64,000 nucleotides of DNA, from the NCBI RefSeq assembly GCF_031928785.1, contig NZ_JARQAL010000002.1; one strand, written 5' to 3'. A program made the translations under genes and the position numbers. Below, piece after piece: positions 42,890-51,661 of this stretch. This DNA comes from Enterococcus_C asini_A. GTDB taxonomy: Bacteria; Bacillota; Bacilli; Lactobacillales; Enterococcaceae. Under the pieces are notes generated by a model. It searched no databases. It was not told the DNA's origin and saw nothing but the letters and a program-made list of their open reading frames with translations. Each line of letters opens with the position of its first letter. The stretch's first letter is position 1.

Positions 42890-43435
42890 ATGCCCCGTTT
42901 AACCGAAAGTCTGCCTGCCACTAGCCGGCCTCGTGAACGATTATTACAATATGGTGCCGAAGCTTTGTCTAATCAAGAACTCTTAGCCATTTTATTGCGT
43001 ACCGGCAGTGGTCAGTTGAATGTGCTGGATTTATCTGCTCAAATTCTCCAACAGTATCCCAATTTATTTGAGTTGAAATTTGCGACCAAAGAAGAATTGA
43101 TGACTTTTCCCGGAATCGGGGAAGTGAAAGCCATCGAAATTTTAACCGCTATTGAACTAGGGAGCCGCATTCAAAAAGCTTTACAGCCAAAATTAGGCAC
43201 AATTCGCAGTAGTGTGGAGCTGGCTAGCCAGTTAATGGAAGAATTAAAAGATTATCAACAAGAACATCTTTTGTGTCTGTATCTCAACACCAAAAATGAA
43301 ATCATTAAAAAAGAAACCCTGTTCATTGGCTCCTTAAATCAAAGTGTCGCCCACCCCAGAGAAATCTTTAAAGGCGCGGTGCGAGTGTCGGCTGCGCGCT
43401 TAATTGTGGTCCACAATCATCCTAGCGGCAATCCG
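42890..43435 (+). pseudogene. radC: radC, 5' part (interrupted by Tn558-type insertion)
   Basis: Residues 1-182 of RadC (JAMM/MPN family protein often called DNA repair protein). The N-terminal helix-hairpin-helix region (TFPGIGEVKAIEIL, about 82-95) is followed by the JAMM domain up to VVHNHPSGNP, the H-x-H-P-S-G-N metal site. The host frame breaks at the AATCCG core (43430-43435) and continues after 11.1 kb at 54513. Joining the two parts gives an uninterrupted 228-residue RadC (...SGNP-KPSQQDLSFTRRL...). In the island the frame runs on for four alien residues and stops at 43453. This is the established attachment gene of the Tn554/Tn558 family. Confidence 0.95.
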
Positions 43436-43446
43436 TTAAACATAGT

Positions 43447-43491
43447 ATCCTAAACTAGAGTACTCTAAGTACTCGAAGTTTAGGATTTTTT
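43447..43491 (+). terminator. Hairpin at Tn558 left end
   Basis: Arms ATCCTAAACT (43447-43456) and AGTTTAGGAT (43477-43486), with inner AGTACT repeats and a T run. It stops transcription entering from radC. A second inverted repeat CTTTAACTATTA / TAATAGTAGTTAAAG follows at about 43502-43550, before the tnpA SD. Confidence 0.75.
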
Positions 43492-43566
43492 AATTACAGT
43501 GCTTTAACTATTAAATATATAAGGGTATTATTAATAGTAGTTAAAGTATTTAAAGGTGGTGGAAAG

Positions 43567-44652
43567 ATGAAGGTTCAGAAAGTAATTGTGGAGGAAAAAT
43601 CATATCCGTTATACATACTGCTAGATAAAGAATTTGAAGTGATAGAACCGGTTAAGCGATTTATAAAGTACTTGGATAATACGGGCAAAGCTCCAAATAC
43701 CATTAAAACATATTGTTATCATCTCAAGCTGTTTTATGAATTTATGAGCCAAAGTAGAATCGAATTAGGAGATTTACAATTTGAGGATTTAGCAAACTTT
43801 GTAGGATGGTTAAGAAATCCAGCAGGGCATTTAAAGGTAATAGATATACAACCAAAGAAGGCTAAAAGAGAGGAAACATCAGTTAATTCCATACTTAACG
43901 CTGTAACTAGTTTCTTAGAGTATTTAAATCGCACAGAAAATTTTAAAGCTATAGATATGTCTAAAGAAGCAAGAGGAAGAAACTTTAAGGGGTTTCTTCA
44001 CCATATTTCTAAAGGTAGATCCTATAAAAAAAATATTTTAAAGCTTAGGGTCAAAAAGAAACTTGTACAAGTATTAGAACATGGACAAGTCAAAGCAATA
44101 ATTGAGGCATGTCATACCAAAAGAGATAAGTTACTTATTATGCTTATGTATGAAGGGGGACTTCGGATAGGAGAAGCATTATCCCTTCGTATTGAAGATA
44201 TTTCAACATGGGATAACCAGATTAACATCAGGCCAAGAGATCATAATGAAAATGGAGCTTATATTAAACTTAAAAAAGAAAGAACTATTGATGTAAGTAA
44301 GGAATTAATGGCATTATATACCGATTACTTAGTACATGAATATGGGGAAGATTTAGATCATGATTATATATTTATTAATCTTAAAGATTCTTATTTTGGC
44401 CACCCTCTAAAATATCAAAGTGTATTAGACTTAATAAGAAGACTAGGAAAACGGACAGGGATTACTTTCACTGCCCATATATTACGTCATACGCATGCCA
44501 CAGAGCTTATTAGAAGTGGATGGGATGCTGCATATGTACAAAAAAGATTAGGGCATGCCCATGTACAAACAACACTTGATACGTATGTTCATCTTTCTGA
44601 TCAAGATATGAAGAATGAATATAAAAAGTATCTTCAAGGGAGAGAAACATGA
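43567..44652 (+). CDS. tnpA: Tn558 transposase A (tyrosine recombinase)
   Basis: This 361-residue tyrosine recombinase has an N-terminal SAM-like core-binding domain (about 28-125; NTIKTYCYHLKLFYEFM). In the catalytic domain, Arg is in YEGGLRIGEALSLRIED (about 202), HxxR is in FTAHILRHTHATELI (about 303-317) and the nucleophilic Tyr is in TTLDTYVHLS (about 344). Length equals TnpA of the Tn554/Tn558 family. It forms the recombination complex with TnpB, whose start overlaps its stop by 4 nt. SD AAAGGTGGTGG precedes ATG 43567. The AT-rich composition contrasts with host genes. Confidence 0.95.
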   Translation: MKVQKVIVEEKSYPLYILLDKEFEVIEPVKRFIKYLDNTGKAPNTIKTYCYHLKLFYEFMSQSRIELGDLQFEDLANFVGWLRNPAGHLKVIDIQPKKAKREETSVNSILNAVTSFLEYLNRTENFKAIDMSKEARGRNFKGFLHHISKGRSYKKNILKLRVKKKLVQVLEHGQVKAIIEACHTKRDKLLIMLMYEGGLRIGEALSLRIEDISTWDNQINIRPRDHNENGAYIKLKKERTIDVSKELMALYTDYLVHEYGEDLDHDYIFINLKDSYFGHPLKYQSVLDLIRRLGKRTGITFTAHILRHTHATELIRSGWDAAYVQKRLGHAHVQTTLDTYVHLSDQDMKNEYKKYLQGRET

Positions 44653-46568
44653 CAATGAAATTTCCAAGTGTAGCAACTAATCGAAAGCTTATCGCTAGTA
44701 CAGAGATTAATAAAAAAATAGCTAATATGACAAGTGTTTTAAAAGGTTATTGGGCAGCAGATAGATGGGATATAAGAATTTGTCCGCATCCTAGTGCAAT
44801 TGAGTTAAGTAAGAATCCGTCACTAAGAAATCGTTGGGTAAATTTCGATAAGGTGGAAAATGTCTGGTTGAAAACAGAATTAAAATATTTTTATTACCTT
44901 CACTTGAATAATGGAGCTTGGAATGCAAAATCCGTTTGGATTAGAAAGGGAACAGTGATAAGCCGGATGATGGGATTTTTAAATTTAAAATATCCTAATA
45001 TTACATCGATAACCGAAGTGCCTATAAAAAAAGCTTTGACAGAATACCGGACCTACTTAACAGAACAAAAAGTAAAAACTACGACTACTAATTACAAACT
45101 TGATGTAAATCAGCAGAAAGTTACTGTACATGCGAATTCCTATTACGTTACTCATCTTAAGCAGTTTATGGAATTCTATGAGGACTTCTATTTTGATGGG
45201 GAAGAATGGGAAAAAGATGTTTGGAATCGAAGAAAATTATCATTACCGGAAGATAAGGTAAACCCAACATCCTACGAATATACGATCAACTTTAAGGGTT
45301 TTAAGAATAATTATTTTAAAGAAATAGTTAAGCGATATTGTAAACTAATGTTAAACACAGCTAGCTTTTCTCACGTAGTAGATATAGCTTCAAAATTAAA
45401 AGAATTTTTTAATTTCATGAACAAAAATTGTGAAGGTATACAAAGGATTCATCAATTAACTAGAAATGAAATTGAGCAATATTTTAATTATATTAATTTA
45501 AAAGGTTTAAAACCCAGTACTGTAACTGGACGAATATCTACTTTAGACGTTTTTTTTACTACAATTCAAAGATATGACTGGAAGGATACACCTTCTAAGA
45601 TCCTTATCTTTCAAGAAGATTACCCTAAAGTGCCGAAGGCACTACCACGTTATATTGATGAACATATACTTGAACAATTAAATGGGAAATTAGATAAATT
45701 GGAACCTTATATTGCTACAATGGTTATGGTACTTCAAGAATGCGGGATGCGTATCAGTGAACTTTGTACATTGAAAAAAGGGAGCGTCATAACCGATAAA
45801 GAAGGGGATTGCTTTTTAAAGTATTATCAGTGGAAAATGAAGAAAGAGCATATCATTCCTATTTCTAAAGAAATTGCTGCATTGATATTAGTTCAAGAGC
45901 AAAGGGTGGCTGATGAACTCGATGATGGATGTGTATATGTGTTTCCCCGAAAAGATTGCTCACCATTGAAACAAGATACCTTTAGGGTTAAATTAAATGA
46001 ACTAGCTTATGAAGAAAAGATAACGGACAGCAACGGAGAAATTTTTCGTTTTCATGCTCATGCCTTTCGGCATACAGTTGGCACTAGAATGATAAATAAC
46101 GGAGTGCCACAACATATTGTCCAGAAGTTCTTGGGTCACGAATCACCGGAAATGACGGCAAGATATGCACATATTTTTGATGAAACCCTAAAGAAGGAAT
46201 TTACGAAATTTAAGGAAACCTTAGTAACGAATAACGGTAGCATTCTGGATTTAAGTGAGGAAAATACTGAAGCTGACAATACAGATCTTCAATGGTTTAA
46301 AAAGAATATCAATGCACAGGCACTTCCTAATGGCTATTGTCGGTTACCAGTAATTGCAGGACCATGTCCTCACGCAAATGCATGTTTAGATTGTACGAAT
46401 TTCTGTACAAGTAAACAATTTCTTACTGAACATGAAGAGCACTTAGAGCGAACTAAAGAAATACTAAATAGGGCTAAACAAAACCAATGGCAGCGTCAGG
46501 TTGAAACCAATGAACGTGTTAAAAATAGATTAGAACAGATTATTCATTCGTTAAAGGAGACGAATTAA
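44649..46568 (+). CDS. tnpB: Tn558 transposase B (tyrosine recombinase)
   Basis: This 639-residue second recombinase of the Tn554-family TnpABC set has a long N-terminal DNA-binding part (about 1-330), including a SAM-like helical segment. In the catalytic domain, Arg is in QECGMRISELCTLKKG (about 363), HxxR is in FHAHAFRHTVGTRMI (about 473-486) and the Tyr is in MTARYAHIFDE (about 510). A Cys-rich stretch PCPHANACLDCTNFCTS (about 575-591) may bind zinc. The start overlaps tnpA by 4 nt and tnpC follows after one base, so all three are co-translated. Confidence 0.95.
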   Translation: MTMKFPSVATNRKLIASTEINKKIANMTSVLKGYWAADRWDIRICPHPSAIELSKNPSLRNRWVNFDKVENVWLKTELKYFYYLHLNNGAWNAKSVWIRKGTVISRMMGFLNLKYPNITSITEVPIKKALTEYRTYLTEQKVKTTTTNYKLDVNQQKVTVHANSYYVTHLKQFMEFYEDFYFDGEEWEKDVWNRRKLSLPEDKVNPTSYEYTINFKGFKNNYFKEIVKRYCKLMLNTASFSHVVDIASKLKEFFNFMNKNCEGIQRIHQLTRNEIEQYFNYINLKGLKPSTVTGRISTLDVFFTTIQRYDWKDTPSKILIFQEDYPKVPKALPRYIDEHILEQLNGKLDKLEPYIATMVMVLQECGMRISELCTLKKGSVITDKEGDCFLKYYQWKMKKEHIIPISKEIAALILVQEQRVADELDDGCVYVFPRKDCSPLKQDTFRVKLNELAYEEKITDSNGEIFRFHAHAFRHTVGTRMINNGVPQHIVQKFLGHESPEMTARYAHIFDETLKKEFTKFKETLVTNNGSILDLSEENTEADNTDLQWFKKNINAQALPNGYCRLPVIAGPCPHANACLDCTNFCTSKQFLTEHEEHLERTKEILNRAKQNQWQRQVETNERVKNRLEQIIHSLKETN

Positions 46569-46569
46569 A

Positions 46570-46935
46570 ATGATTAGAAAAGGTAACACAACTGCCATAG
46601 TTCAGCTAGCTAAAGACAAGTCGGAGAAAACAAGAATTAGGGTTGAAAAGACAATTTCAGAGATGGCATTGAAAGAAGAGAAGATTAATTTTAATTCCGT
46701 TGCACAAAAAGCAAATGTTTCAAAGTCATGGCTTTACAAACAAAAAGATATTAGAACTAGAGTGGAGACATTAAGAGGGATGCAGATAAGTGAGTTAACC
46801 CCCCGTAAACCTAGTAAAAGCCCTCGTTCAGAGGACGTATTAATAAAAACCTTAAAAAGCCGTATAAAGGCGTTAGAAGAAGAGAATGAACGGTTAAAGG
46901 ATCAAGTTCAAAAATTACATGGCAAGCTGTTTTAG
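46570..46935 (+). CDS. tnpC: Tn558 transposition accessory protein C
   Basis: This 121-residue protein has a helix-turn-helix-like N-terminal half (FNSVAQKANVSKSWLYKQKDIRTRV, about 36-60) and a C-terminal coiled coil (about 92-119; IKALEEENERLKDQVQKLHG). In Tn554 it affects the efficiency and orientation of transposition without being strictly required. It begins one base after tnpB stops, which suggests coupled translation. A strong hairpin at 47019-47060 ends the transcript. Confidence 0.93.
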   Translation: MIRKGNTTAIVQLAKDKSEKTRIRVEKTISEMALKEEKINFNSVAQKANVSKSWLYKQKDIRTRVETLRGMQISELTPRKPSKSPRSEDVLIKTLKSRIKALEEENERLKDQVQKLHGKLF

Positions 46936-47018
46936 CAGATTTGTGTTTCTTGGAATTTATTGGGCACTTTGAATTGGCTACCTAAAATGAAATCGCTAAA
47001 ACCTTCAATAACTTCAAT

Positions 47019-47060
47019 AGCCCATTTCCCTAAATGTGTTAAGGGGAAATGGGCTTTCTT
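47019..47060 (+). terminator. Terminator of tnpABC
   Basis: Arms AGCCCATTTCCC and GGGGAAATGGGCT followed by TTCTT. It separates tnpC from the convergent orf138. Confidence 0.82.
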
Positions 47061-47091
47061 CTAGTATTGTTGGCATGATCGCAGAAGTGTT

Positions 47092-47634
47092 TTATGCTCT
47101 TAAATAATACTTTTTAATATATTGCAAATACTCATTAGCACTTTTCTGTATCTCTTCGCCCTTCATATCCGAATTAGCACCGTAAAGTACAAACTCTGGT
47201 ACATATTCAGCATGAATCTATGCACATAAAGATTTGAATGGTGTTAACATCTGGGTTAATGTATGCTTGTTTTTACCCATACTTGTAAATTCACCTTTTT
47301 TTACGCCAGCTGATATAGCTAATCCTAATTTTCGATTATAAAATATTCTTTTACCCTTTGATCCGTAAGCCCATCCATATATAATCACTTCATCGATCCA
47401 TTTTTTTAATAATGAAGGAGAACTATACCAATATAATGGAAATTGAAAAATAATATTATCATGATTTTCAACTAATTCCTGCTCTCTTTTTACATTTATA
47501 ATAAAATCAGGATACTCTCTATAAAGATCATGAATGGTAATTTCGTTTGAATAAGACGCTGCTTTTTCTACCCAAACTTTATTGATTCGAGAATTTGGCA
47601 TATCTGGGTGAGAAACGATCACCAATGTTTTCAT
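47092..47634 (-). pseudogene. orf138: flavodoxin-like NAD(P)H oxidoreductase with premature stop
   Basis: The 138-codon frame (47634 to TAG at 47218-47220) encodes the N-terminal three-quarters of a KefF/MdaB-type quinone reductase: MKTLVIVSHPDMPNSRINK, FQFPLYWYSSPSLLKKWID and AYGSKGKRIFYNRKLGLAIS. The same frame stays open after the TAG for 41 more codons (IHAEYVPEFVLYGANSD ... YIKKYYLRA) to a TAA at 47092-47094. This is the missing C-terminal part of the family. A single nonsense change therefore converted a ~180-residue enzyme into the 138-residue product known from Tn558. It is transcribed towards tnpC. It may be inactive. Confidence 0.85.
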
Positions 47635-47651
47635 TGTTTCATCCTTAACAT

Positions 47652-47693
47652 ACTCAACTTTCGCACCAATAAAACAGTGTACGAAAGTTGAGT
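47652..47693 (-). promoter_or_regulatory. Inverted repeat upstream of orf138 (operator candidate)
   Basis: Perfect 12-base arms ACTCAACTTTCG (47652-47663) and CGAAAGTTGAGT (47682-47693) separated by 18 nt, directly upstream of the oxidoreductase start at 47634. Such palindromes usually bind HxlR- or MarR-type redox or drug-sensing repressors, but no such regulator gene is in the island. Confidence 0.5.
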
Positions 47694-47811
47694 TACTTAA
47701 AAGTATTCTATTCTAAGAAATTCAAATTTGCGTGATTCCTAAGCTATTTATTTACAGCTTAAACTATAGAAGATGAACTAAACAATAACTAATCTTTACA
47801 TAACTAAGTTA

Positions 47812-49239
47812 TTACCCACGCTTTTTTAAACCTAATCCAGCTATTAAGGCAATGAGTATTGCCCCTGTAGCTGCAAGGAACGCATCTGAGTAGGACATAG
47901 CGTCCAATATATATAATGGATTTATCGGCTCAGTAGCATCACGTCGAGCGGATAATAATGCTCCAATCATACCTGCTCCAGTTCCTGCTCCAAGGTACAA
48001 AGCACCTTGGAAAATCCCCATTCCGACACCAACCTTGTCTGCATCGAGTGCACTTACTGCGGCGTTATTTGCGGGAGAATTCGTGAATGCAAAAGCAATC
48101 CCTACTCCGAGGACCCCCACGGAAACTAACAGAGGTGAAGCACCAGATGCATAGGTGGACAAGAATAAGGTAGACAGCCCCATCAGAGTCATCCCAGTAA
48201 TTATCAGACGTTTATCCCCAAATCGATCAGAAAGACGGCCAACGAAGGGAGATAAGATTGCAACAGCCACACCACCTGGCAACAATATCATTCCAGCCTG
48301 TCCAGAAGAGAGTCCATTCACCTCAATGACTAGTAATGGGACGAACACAAGAACAGCGAAATAAGCAAACATCGAAAAAAATGCAATTATGACCGTATTG
48401 ACATAATCCTTGTTATTGAACAGGACAGGTGGTACAAATGGATTTTCTGCGGTAACAATTCTCCAAATAAATCCCACCAAAGCTACAACAGAACCAATTA
48501 GGCTAGTTAACGATGAGAACGAAGAAAAACCAGAAGTTTCTCCTTGAGTGATGCCAAAAAGGAGTAATCCTACTGTGAGGCCGAGGAATAAACCACCAAT
48601 GAAATCAAAGTTCTTATTGCTTCCTACGGATTCTGCCGGTTTAATTGTCGGTAACGCGTAGTAGGCACCAATAACAATCATAATGGCTAACAAAAATGTG
48701 AACCAAAACAAGGCATTCCACCCTAAATATTGACCAACTACTCCACCAAATATTGGACCAGCAGCAGTTCCAACACCAATACTTCCTGCGATAATTCCCA
48801 AAGCTCCCCCACGTTTTCCTTGTGGGAAAACCTTCGAAATTGCAATGACTGATAGAACTGGAATTGCGGACATCCCAGCACCCTGAACCATTCTTCCCAA
48901 AACCAACAATGGGAGGTTCGGGGCAATTGCACATAAAAGACTACCACTTGCCAGAATCATAATGGCAAAGATATATAGCTTTCGTAACTCAAAAAAGTCT
49001 GAGATTCGACCATAAATCGGAACTCCAATCGCAAGAACAAGTGCAATACCACTAACTATCCAACTCACTTGAGATTTCGAAGCTTCTAAAGCTTTGCTTA
49101 TTAGTGGAAGTACGGGATTGACTGAATCAGCCGTAATTGAACCTACAAGTACAGATAGGGAGAGTACCATCATTAAAAGCCTAGTAGAACCCCTTTTTTC
49201 AGATTGAATCATTTCTTTAGATTTACTATCCTTTTTCAT
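47812..49239 (-). CDS. fexA: Phenicol exporter FexA (MFS, 14 TMS)
   Basis: This 475-residue major-facilitator exporter gives resistance to chloramphenicol and florfenicol. It begins MKKDSKSKEMIQSEKRGSTR and shows 14 predicted helices of the DHA2 family. Motif A is GRISDFFELRKLY (about 76), motif C GIIAGSIGVGTAAGPIFGG (about 148-166) and a second A-like motif GRLSDRFGDKRL (about 335). Length and sequence match FexA as carried by Tn558. Expression is inducible through the 9-residue leader and hairpin upstream (49247-49298). It is transcribed against tnpABC. Confidence 0.97.
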   Translation of the reverse strand: MKKDSKSKEMIQSEKRGSTRLLMMVLSLSVLVGSITADSVNPVLPLISKALEASKSQVSWIVSGIALVLAIGVPIYGRISDFFELRKLYIFAIMILASGSLLCAIAPNLPLLVLGRMVQGAGMSAIPVLSVIAISKVFPQGKRGGALGIIAGSIGVGTAAGPIFGGVVGQYLGWNALFWFTFLLAIMIVIGAYYALPTIKPAESVGSNKNFDFIGGLFLGLTVGLLLFGITQGETSGFSSFSSLTSLIGSVVALVGFIWRIVTAENPFVPPVLFNNKDYVNTVIIAFFSMFAYFAVLVFVPLLVIEVNGLSSGQAGMILLPGGVAVAILSPFVGRLSDRFGDKRLIITGMTLMGLSTLFLSTYASGASPLLVSVGVLGVGIAFAFTNSPANNAAVSALDADKVGVGMGIFQGALYLGAGTGAGMIGALLSARRDATEPINPLYILDAMSYSDAFLAATGAILIALIAGLGLKKRG

Positions 49240-49246
49240 TTTATTT

Positions 49247-49276
49247 CCTCCTAAAATATATTGTGATTTTAGGAGG
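49247..49276 (-). promoter_or_regulatory. fexA translational attenuator hairpin
   Basis: Perfect inverted repeat CCTCCTAAAAT (49247-49257) / ATTTTAGGAGG (49266-49276). On the minus-strand mRNA it traps the fexA SD (AGGAGG). A ribosome stalled by phenicols on the leader peptide would open it, the cat/fexA-type mechanism. Confidence 0.88.
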
Positions 49277-49298
49277 CTAAATCCACTGCTTTCACCAT
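49269..49298 (-). CDS. fexA leader peptide (9 aa)
   Basis: ATG at 49298 encodes MVKAVDLAS and stops at TAA inside the first arm of the attenuator hairpin. SD AGGAGGTGAG lies just upstream (49303-49312). The nine-codon length and position agree with the translational attenuator described for fexA. Confidence 0.88.
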   Translation of the reverse strand: MVKAVDLAS

Positions 49299-49405
49299 AA
49301 ACCTCACCTCCTATCTATTTATATTGTAAAACCAAATCAACGAACTCACCATATTTCTACAGCATGATTAAAGATTCGGTTCTCCAAACTAACTGAACTG
49401 ATCAA

Positions 49406-49440
49406 ACAAAAAAAAGGCACCAGTTTAACAACCGGTGCCT
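49406..49440 (-). terminator. Intrinsic terminator upstream of fexA
   Basis: On the minus strand AGGCACCGG...TGGTGCCT is followed by eight or nine U. It lies between the 47-codon frame (49493-49636) and the fexA leader, so it ends or conditions the upstream transcript. Confidence 0.85.
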
Positions 49441-49492
49441 AATCATTCGTATGCATTTTTACAAATGCAATAGATTCATAAATTTTTGCCCA

Positions 49493-49636
49493 TTATATAA
49501 AAGGAGGCAAAAAGTTTTCCGGTAGTGTTTCCATTTTTTGTTTTTGTGAAAAAGGACATACTGATCCCGTTGTACCTAAATCCCCTGAAACTTTTACATG
49601 CTTTCTAAACTCGACATTAATGAAATCAATTCCCAT
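49493..49636 (-). CDS. Small frame of 47 codons, self-complementary to its SD
   Basis: ATG 49636 follows a perfect AAAGGAGG SD. The product is MGIDFINVEFRKHVKVSGDL... ending ...LPENFLPPFI (47 residues). I do not recognise it. The last codons (CTTTTTGCCTCCTTTT) are exactly complementary over 16 nt to the SD region (49638-49653), so the mRNA can fold its 3' coding end onto its own ribosome-binding site. A terminator follows 53 nt downstream, then fexA. It could be a truncated gene or a regulatory leader frame. Confidence 0.5.
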   Translation of the reverse strand: MGIDFINVEFRKHVKVSGDLGTTGSVCPFSQKQKMETLPENFLPPFI

Positions 49637-49653
49637 TACTTTTTGCCTCCTTT
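49500..49653. repeat. 16-bp inverted repeat enclosing the 47-codon frame
   Basis: Arms AAAGGAGGCAAAAAGT (49500-49515) and ACTTTTTGCCTCCTTT (49638-49653), perfect over 16 bp with 122 nt between. Confidence 0.85.
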
Positions 49654-50056
49654 CTCATATTGTGATAATAACACAATTATAATTGATGAAAAAGAAATAA
49701 TCAACCCTACTTTTTTGAAAACCAATTTAAAGCTTTACTACTTTTACTTACATAATAAAGGCAGGTGCAGTATAAACTTTTTTAAATAGGTCTTCTTTAA
49801 CGAGCAGGTAGCGTCAGTTAAAGTAGATAATTTAAGATCGAAATCATATTATAGATATTCCGAAATTGGGCGTGATTGTTGCAGGTCAAAAGCTTAATTC
49901 CTCGATAAAATAAAAAGGAATTAGTTTTTTTATTTGTGGTACATTCTTCTGACCGTAATCAATTGTCATCTAATAATTACATTGTATTTTTTCATTTGAT
50001 TTAACACGTTAAATATATGTTCTTAAAGTAAAAACATTGATGTTAATGGATTTTTA

Positions 50057-50080
50057 GTAATTTACTCTTGATAAAATCCG
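50057..50080 (+). repeat. Tn558 right end with AATCCG core (internal copy)
   Basis: 24 nt identical to 54495-54518, ending in the AATCCG core (50075-50080). The ~35 nt further upstream are similar but diverged (AAAGTAAAAACATTGATG versus AAAGTGAAAGTATTGATT). Confidence 0.9.
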
Positions 50081-50305
50081 TTACCAAGTAAAGCAGATAC
50101 GATGATGACAGACAGGATGAACAAATTATGTGAATTGATGGGGATTCCTTTAATTGATCACGTGATTGTGGGAGGAGATAATCGAGAGTTTTTTAGCTTC
50201 AAGGAAAAAGGGTTGATATCTAATCCAAGAATTACTTTGACGAACGACTATAAAACTCTAGACTTTCCATCCCCAATGATAGCTGAGCGAGGGAAGGTAA
50301 GGTGA
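50075..50305 (+). pseudogene. radC: Foreign radC 3' fragment
   Basis: Reading on from the core gives NP-LPSKADTMMTDRMNKLCEL, MGIPLIDHVIVGG and FFSFKEKGL, the C-terminal part of a RadC protein. It has the same layout as the host 3' end at 54513 (NP-KPSQQDLSFTRRL) but is clearly a different sequence. It then runs into an atypical tail ending at 50305. This marks a radC attachment site from another bacterium, carried along with the optrA segment. An ATG at 50102 opens a 67-codon frame that is only this remnant. Confidence 0.88.
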
Positions 50306-50385
50306 ATGTGAGTGGAGAGGCCAAAATAAGTGGCGCCGTGCTGAGTGGATATAATGCTTCACATTCTATTTAAAGTTTTCAACAG

Positions 50386-50423
50386 AAGTGCTGACGCTAC
50401 CGACTGGTGCGCTAGCACTTTTT
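50386..50423 (+). terminator. Hairpin before the AraC-type gene
   Basis: Arms AAGTGCTGACGC and GCGCTAGCACTT with a TTT tail. Confidence 0.7.
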
Positions 50424-50506
50424 AATCTCGATATATCCCTTTTCAAAATATGTTATACTATATTATAAAATACTTTTGAAAGGTACAGACAAGGGTTGTC
50501 AAAACT

Positions 50507-51661
50507 ATGAAGAAAGAAAGAATAAAAGAAATCTGCCATCTCGCACAGGTATTTCACTCAACCTATAAAATTTCAGTTCTAATAAAAGATGACAAGAATA
50601 TAAACATAGCTCTTGGTAATATTGAAGTTGACAAGAATTTGTTTCCTATTGATTATGATATGAGCCAATATTGGATTGAAGATTTACCAGGATTCAGAAT
50701 CGGAGTTCATCCTCTTGGTGCTGTCCGATGCACATTTGAATCTGATGATAAAGCAATGTACGTTCAGATTGGTCCAGTGATGGTAGAGAACATTAACCCA
50801 TTGATGATTTATCAGGGAAGCAATGACAATGAATGGACTGTGCTCGATATCAGAAAGTTTAGTGAAATATGTGTGATGATGTATTACTTTGCATTAGATA
50901 AGAATTTATCTTTTTCTATTGAGAGTTTAGTGAATAAACTGGTACAATTTTTTTCGACTGATATCATGGGACTACAAACGTCTGAGCTTTCAAAGCGGAC
51001 GATTGAACAAAGTTATCAGGACTTACGAACAAGACTTGAGCTTGTCCAAAATGGTGATATAACTACACTTAAACAGCTGAACCGGGATCAAGATTACCTT
51101 AATGCACTTTTTGAATTTTGTAATAATGAACAATCAACAAAATCCATGCTGACATTCTGTCTGTATCTATCGATGTACTATGCTATTGCTGGCGGTCTTC
51201 CTATTGAAATGTCAGGTGCAATCAGTAGCTATTACGGAAATCGCTTTAGTTCTCTGAGAAAAAGAGAAGAGTCCGTTGCTATGTATAACAGTATTTTGGA
51301 GCATTTCGCTTTAAGTACTGCAGATTATAGAGTATCTGGTGTCTCTTCAGACATAGCAAAAGCAGTCAGGATGATTAAAAGAAATATCAACCGTCAGCTC
51401 ACCATTCAGTCAATATGCACAGAAATTGGTCTAAGTCAGTATCACTTCATGCGTAAATTCAAGATAGATATAGGTATGACTGTTGGTGCATACATTAAGA
51501 AGGAGAAAATAGCATATGCCAAATTTCTATTGGTATATACGAATCAGTCAATATCAGAAATTAGTGAATATCTTATATTTAACTCACAAAGTTACTTCAC
51601 ATCCGTGTTTAAAAAAGAAACAGGAAAAACGCCTTTTGAATATAGAAAGAGTGATTTGTAA
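50507..51661 (+). CDS. AraC-family transcriptional regulator upstream of optrA
   Basis: This 384-residue regulator has an N-terminal sensory region (about 1-140, PocR-like fold suggested by FPIDYDMSQYWIEDLPGFRIGVHPLG) and a central helical part. The C-terminal AraC double helix-turn-helix (about 285-384) contains LTIQSICTEIGLSQYHFMRKFK and SISEISEYLIFNSQSYFTSVFKKETGKTPFEYR. It is the araC-like gene commonly found directly before optrA. A weak AT-rich promoter (TATACTATATTATAAAA near 50452) precedes it. Whether it controls optrA is not known. The 330 nt between it and optrA hold the optrA promoter and leader. Confidence 0.9.
   Translation: MKKERIKEICHLAQVFHSTYKISVLIKDDKNINIALGNIEVDKNLFPIDYDMSQYWIEDLPGFRIGVHPLGAVRCTFESDDKAMYVQIGPVMVENINPLMIYQGSNDNEWTVLDIRKFSEICVMMYYFALDKNLSFSIESLVNKLVQFFSTDIMGLQTSELSKRTIEQSYQDLRTRLELVQNGDITTLKQLNRDQDYLNALFEFCNNEQSTKSMLTFCLYLSMYYAIAGGLPIEMSGAISSYYGNRFSSLRKREESVAMYNSILEHFALSTADYRVSGVSSDIAKAVRMIKRNINRQLTIQSICTEIGLSQYHFMRKFKIDIGMTVGAYIKKEKIAYAKFLLVYTNQSISEISEYLIFNSQSYFTSVFKKETGKTPFEYRKSDL

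Noticed and set aside
49598..49789. 63-residue plus-strand frame near fexA
   Set aside because: No SD, and it lies opposite the small minus-strand frame with a perfect SD.
50102..50305. Independent 67-residue gene
   Set aside because: The frame is the 3' part of a foreign radC and begins upstream at the AATCCG core. There is no SD for the ATG.
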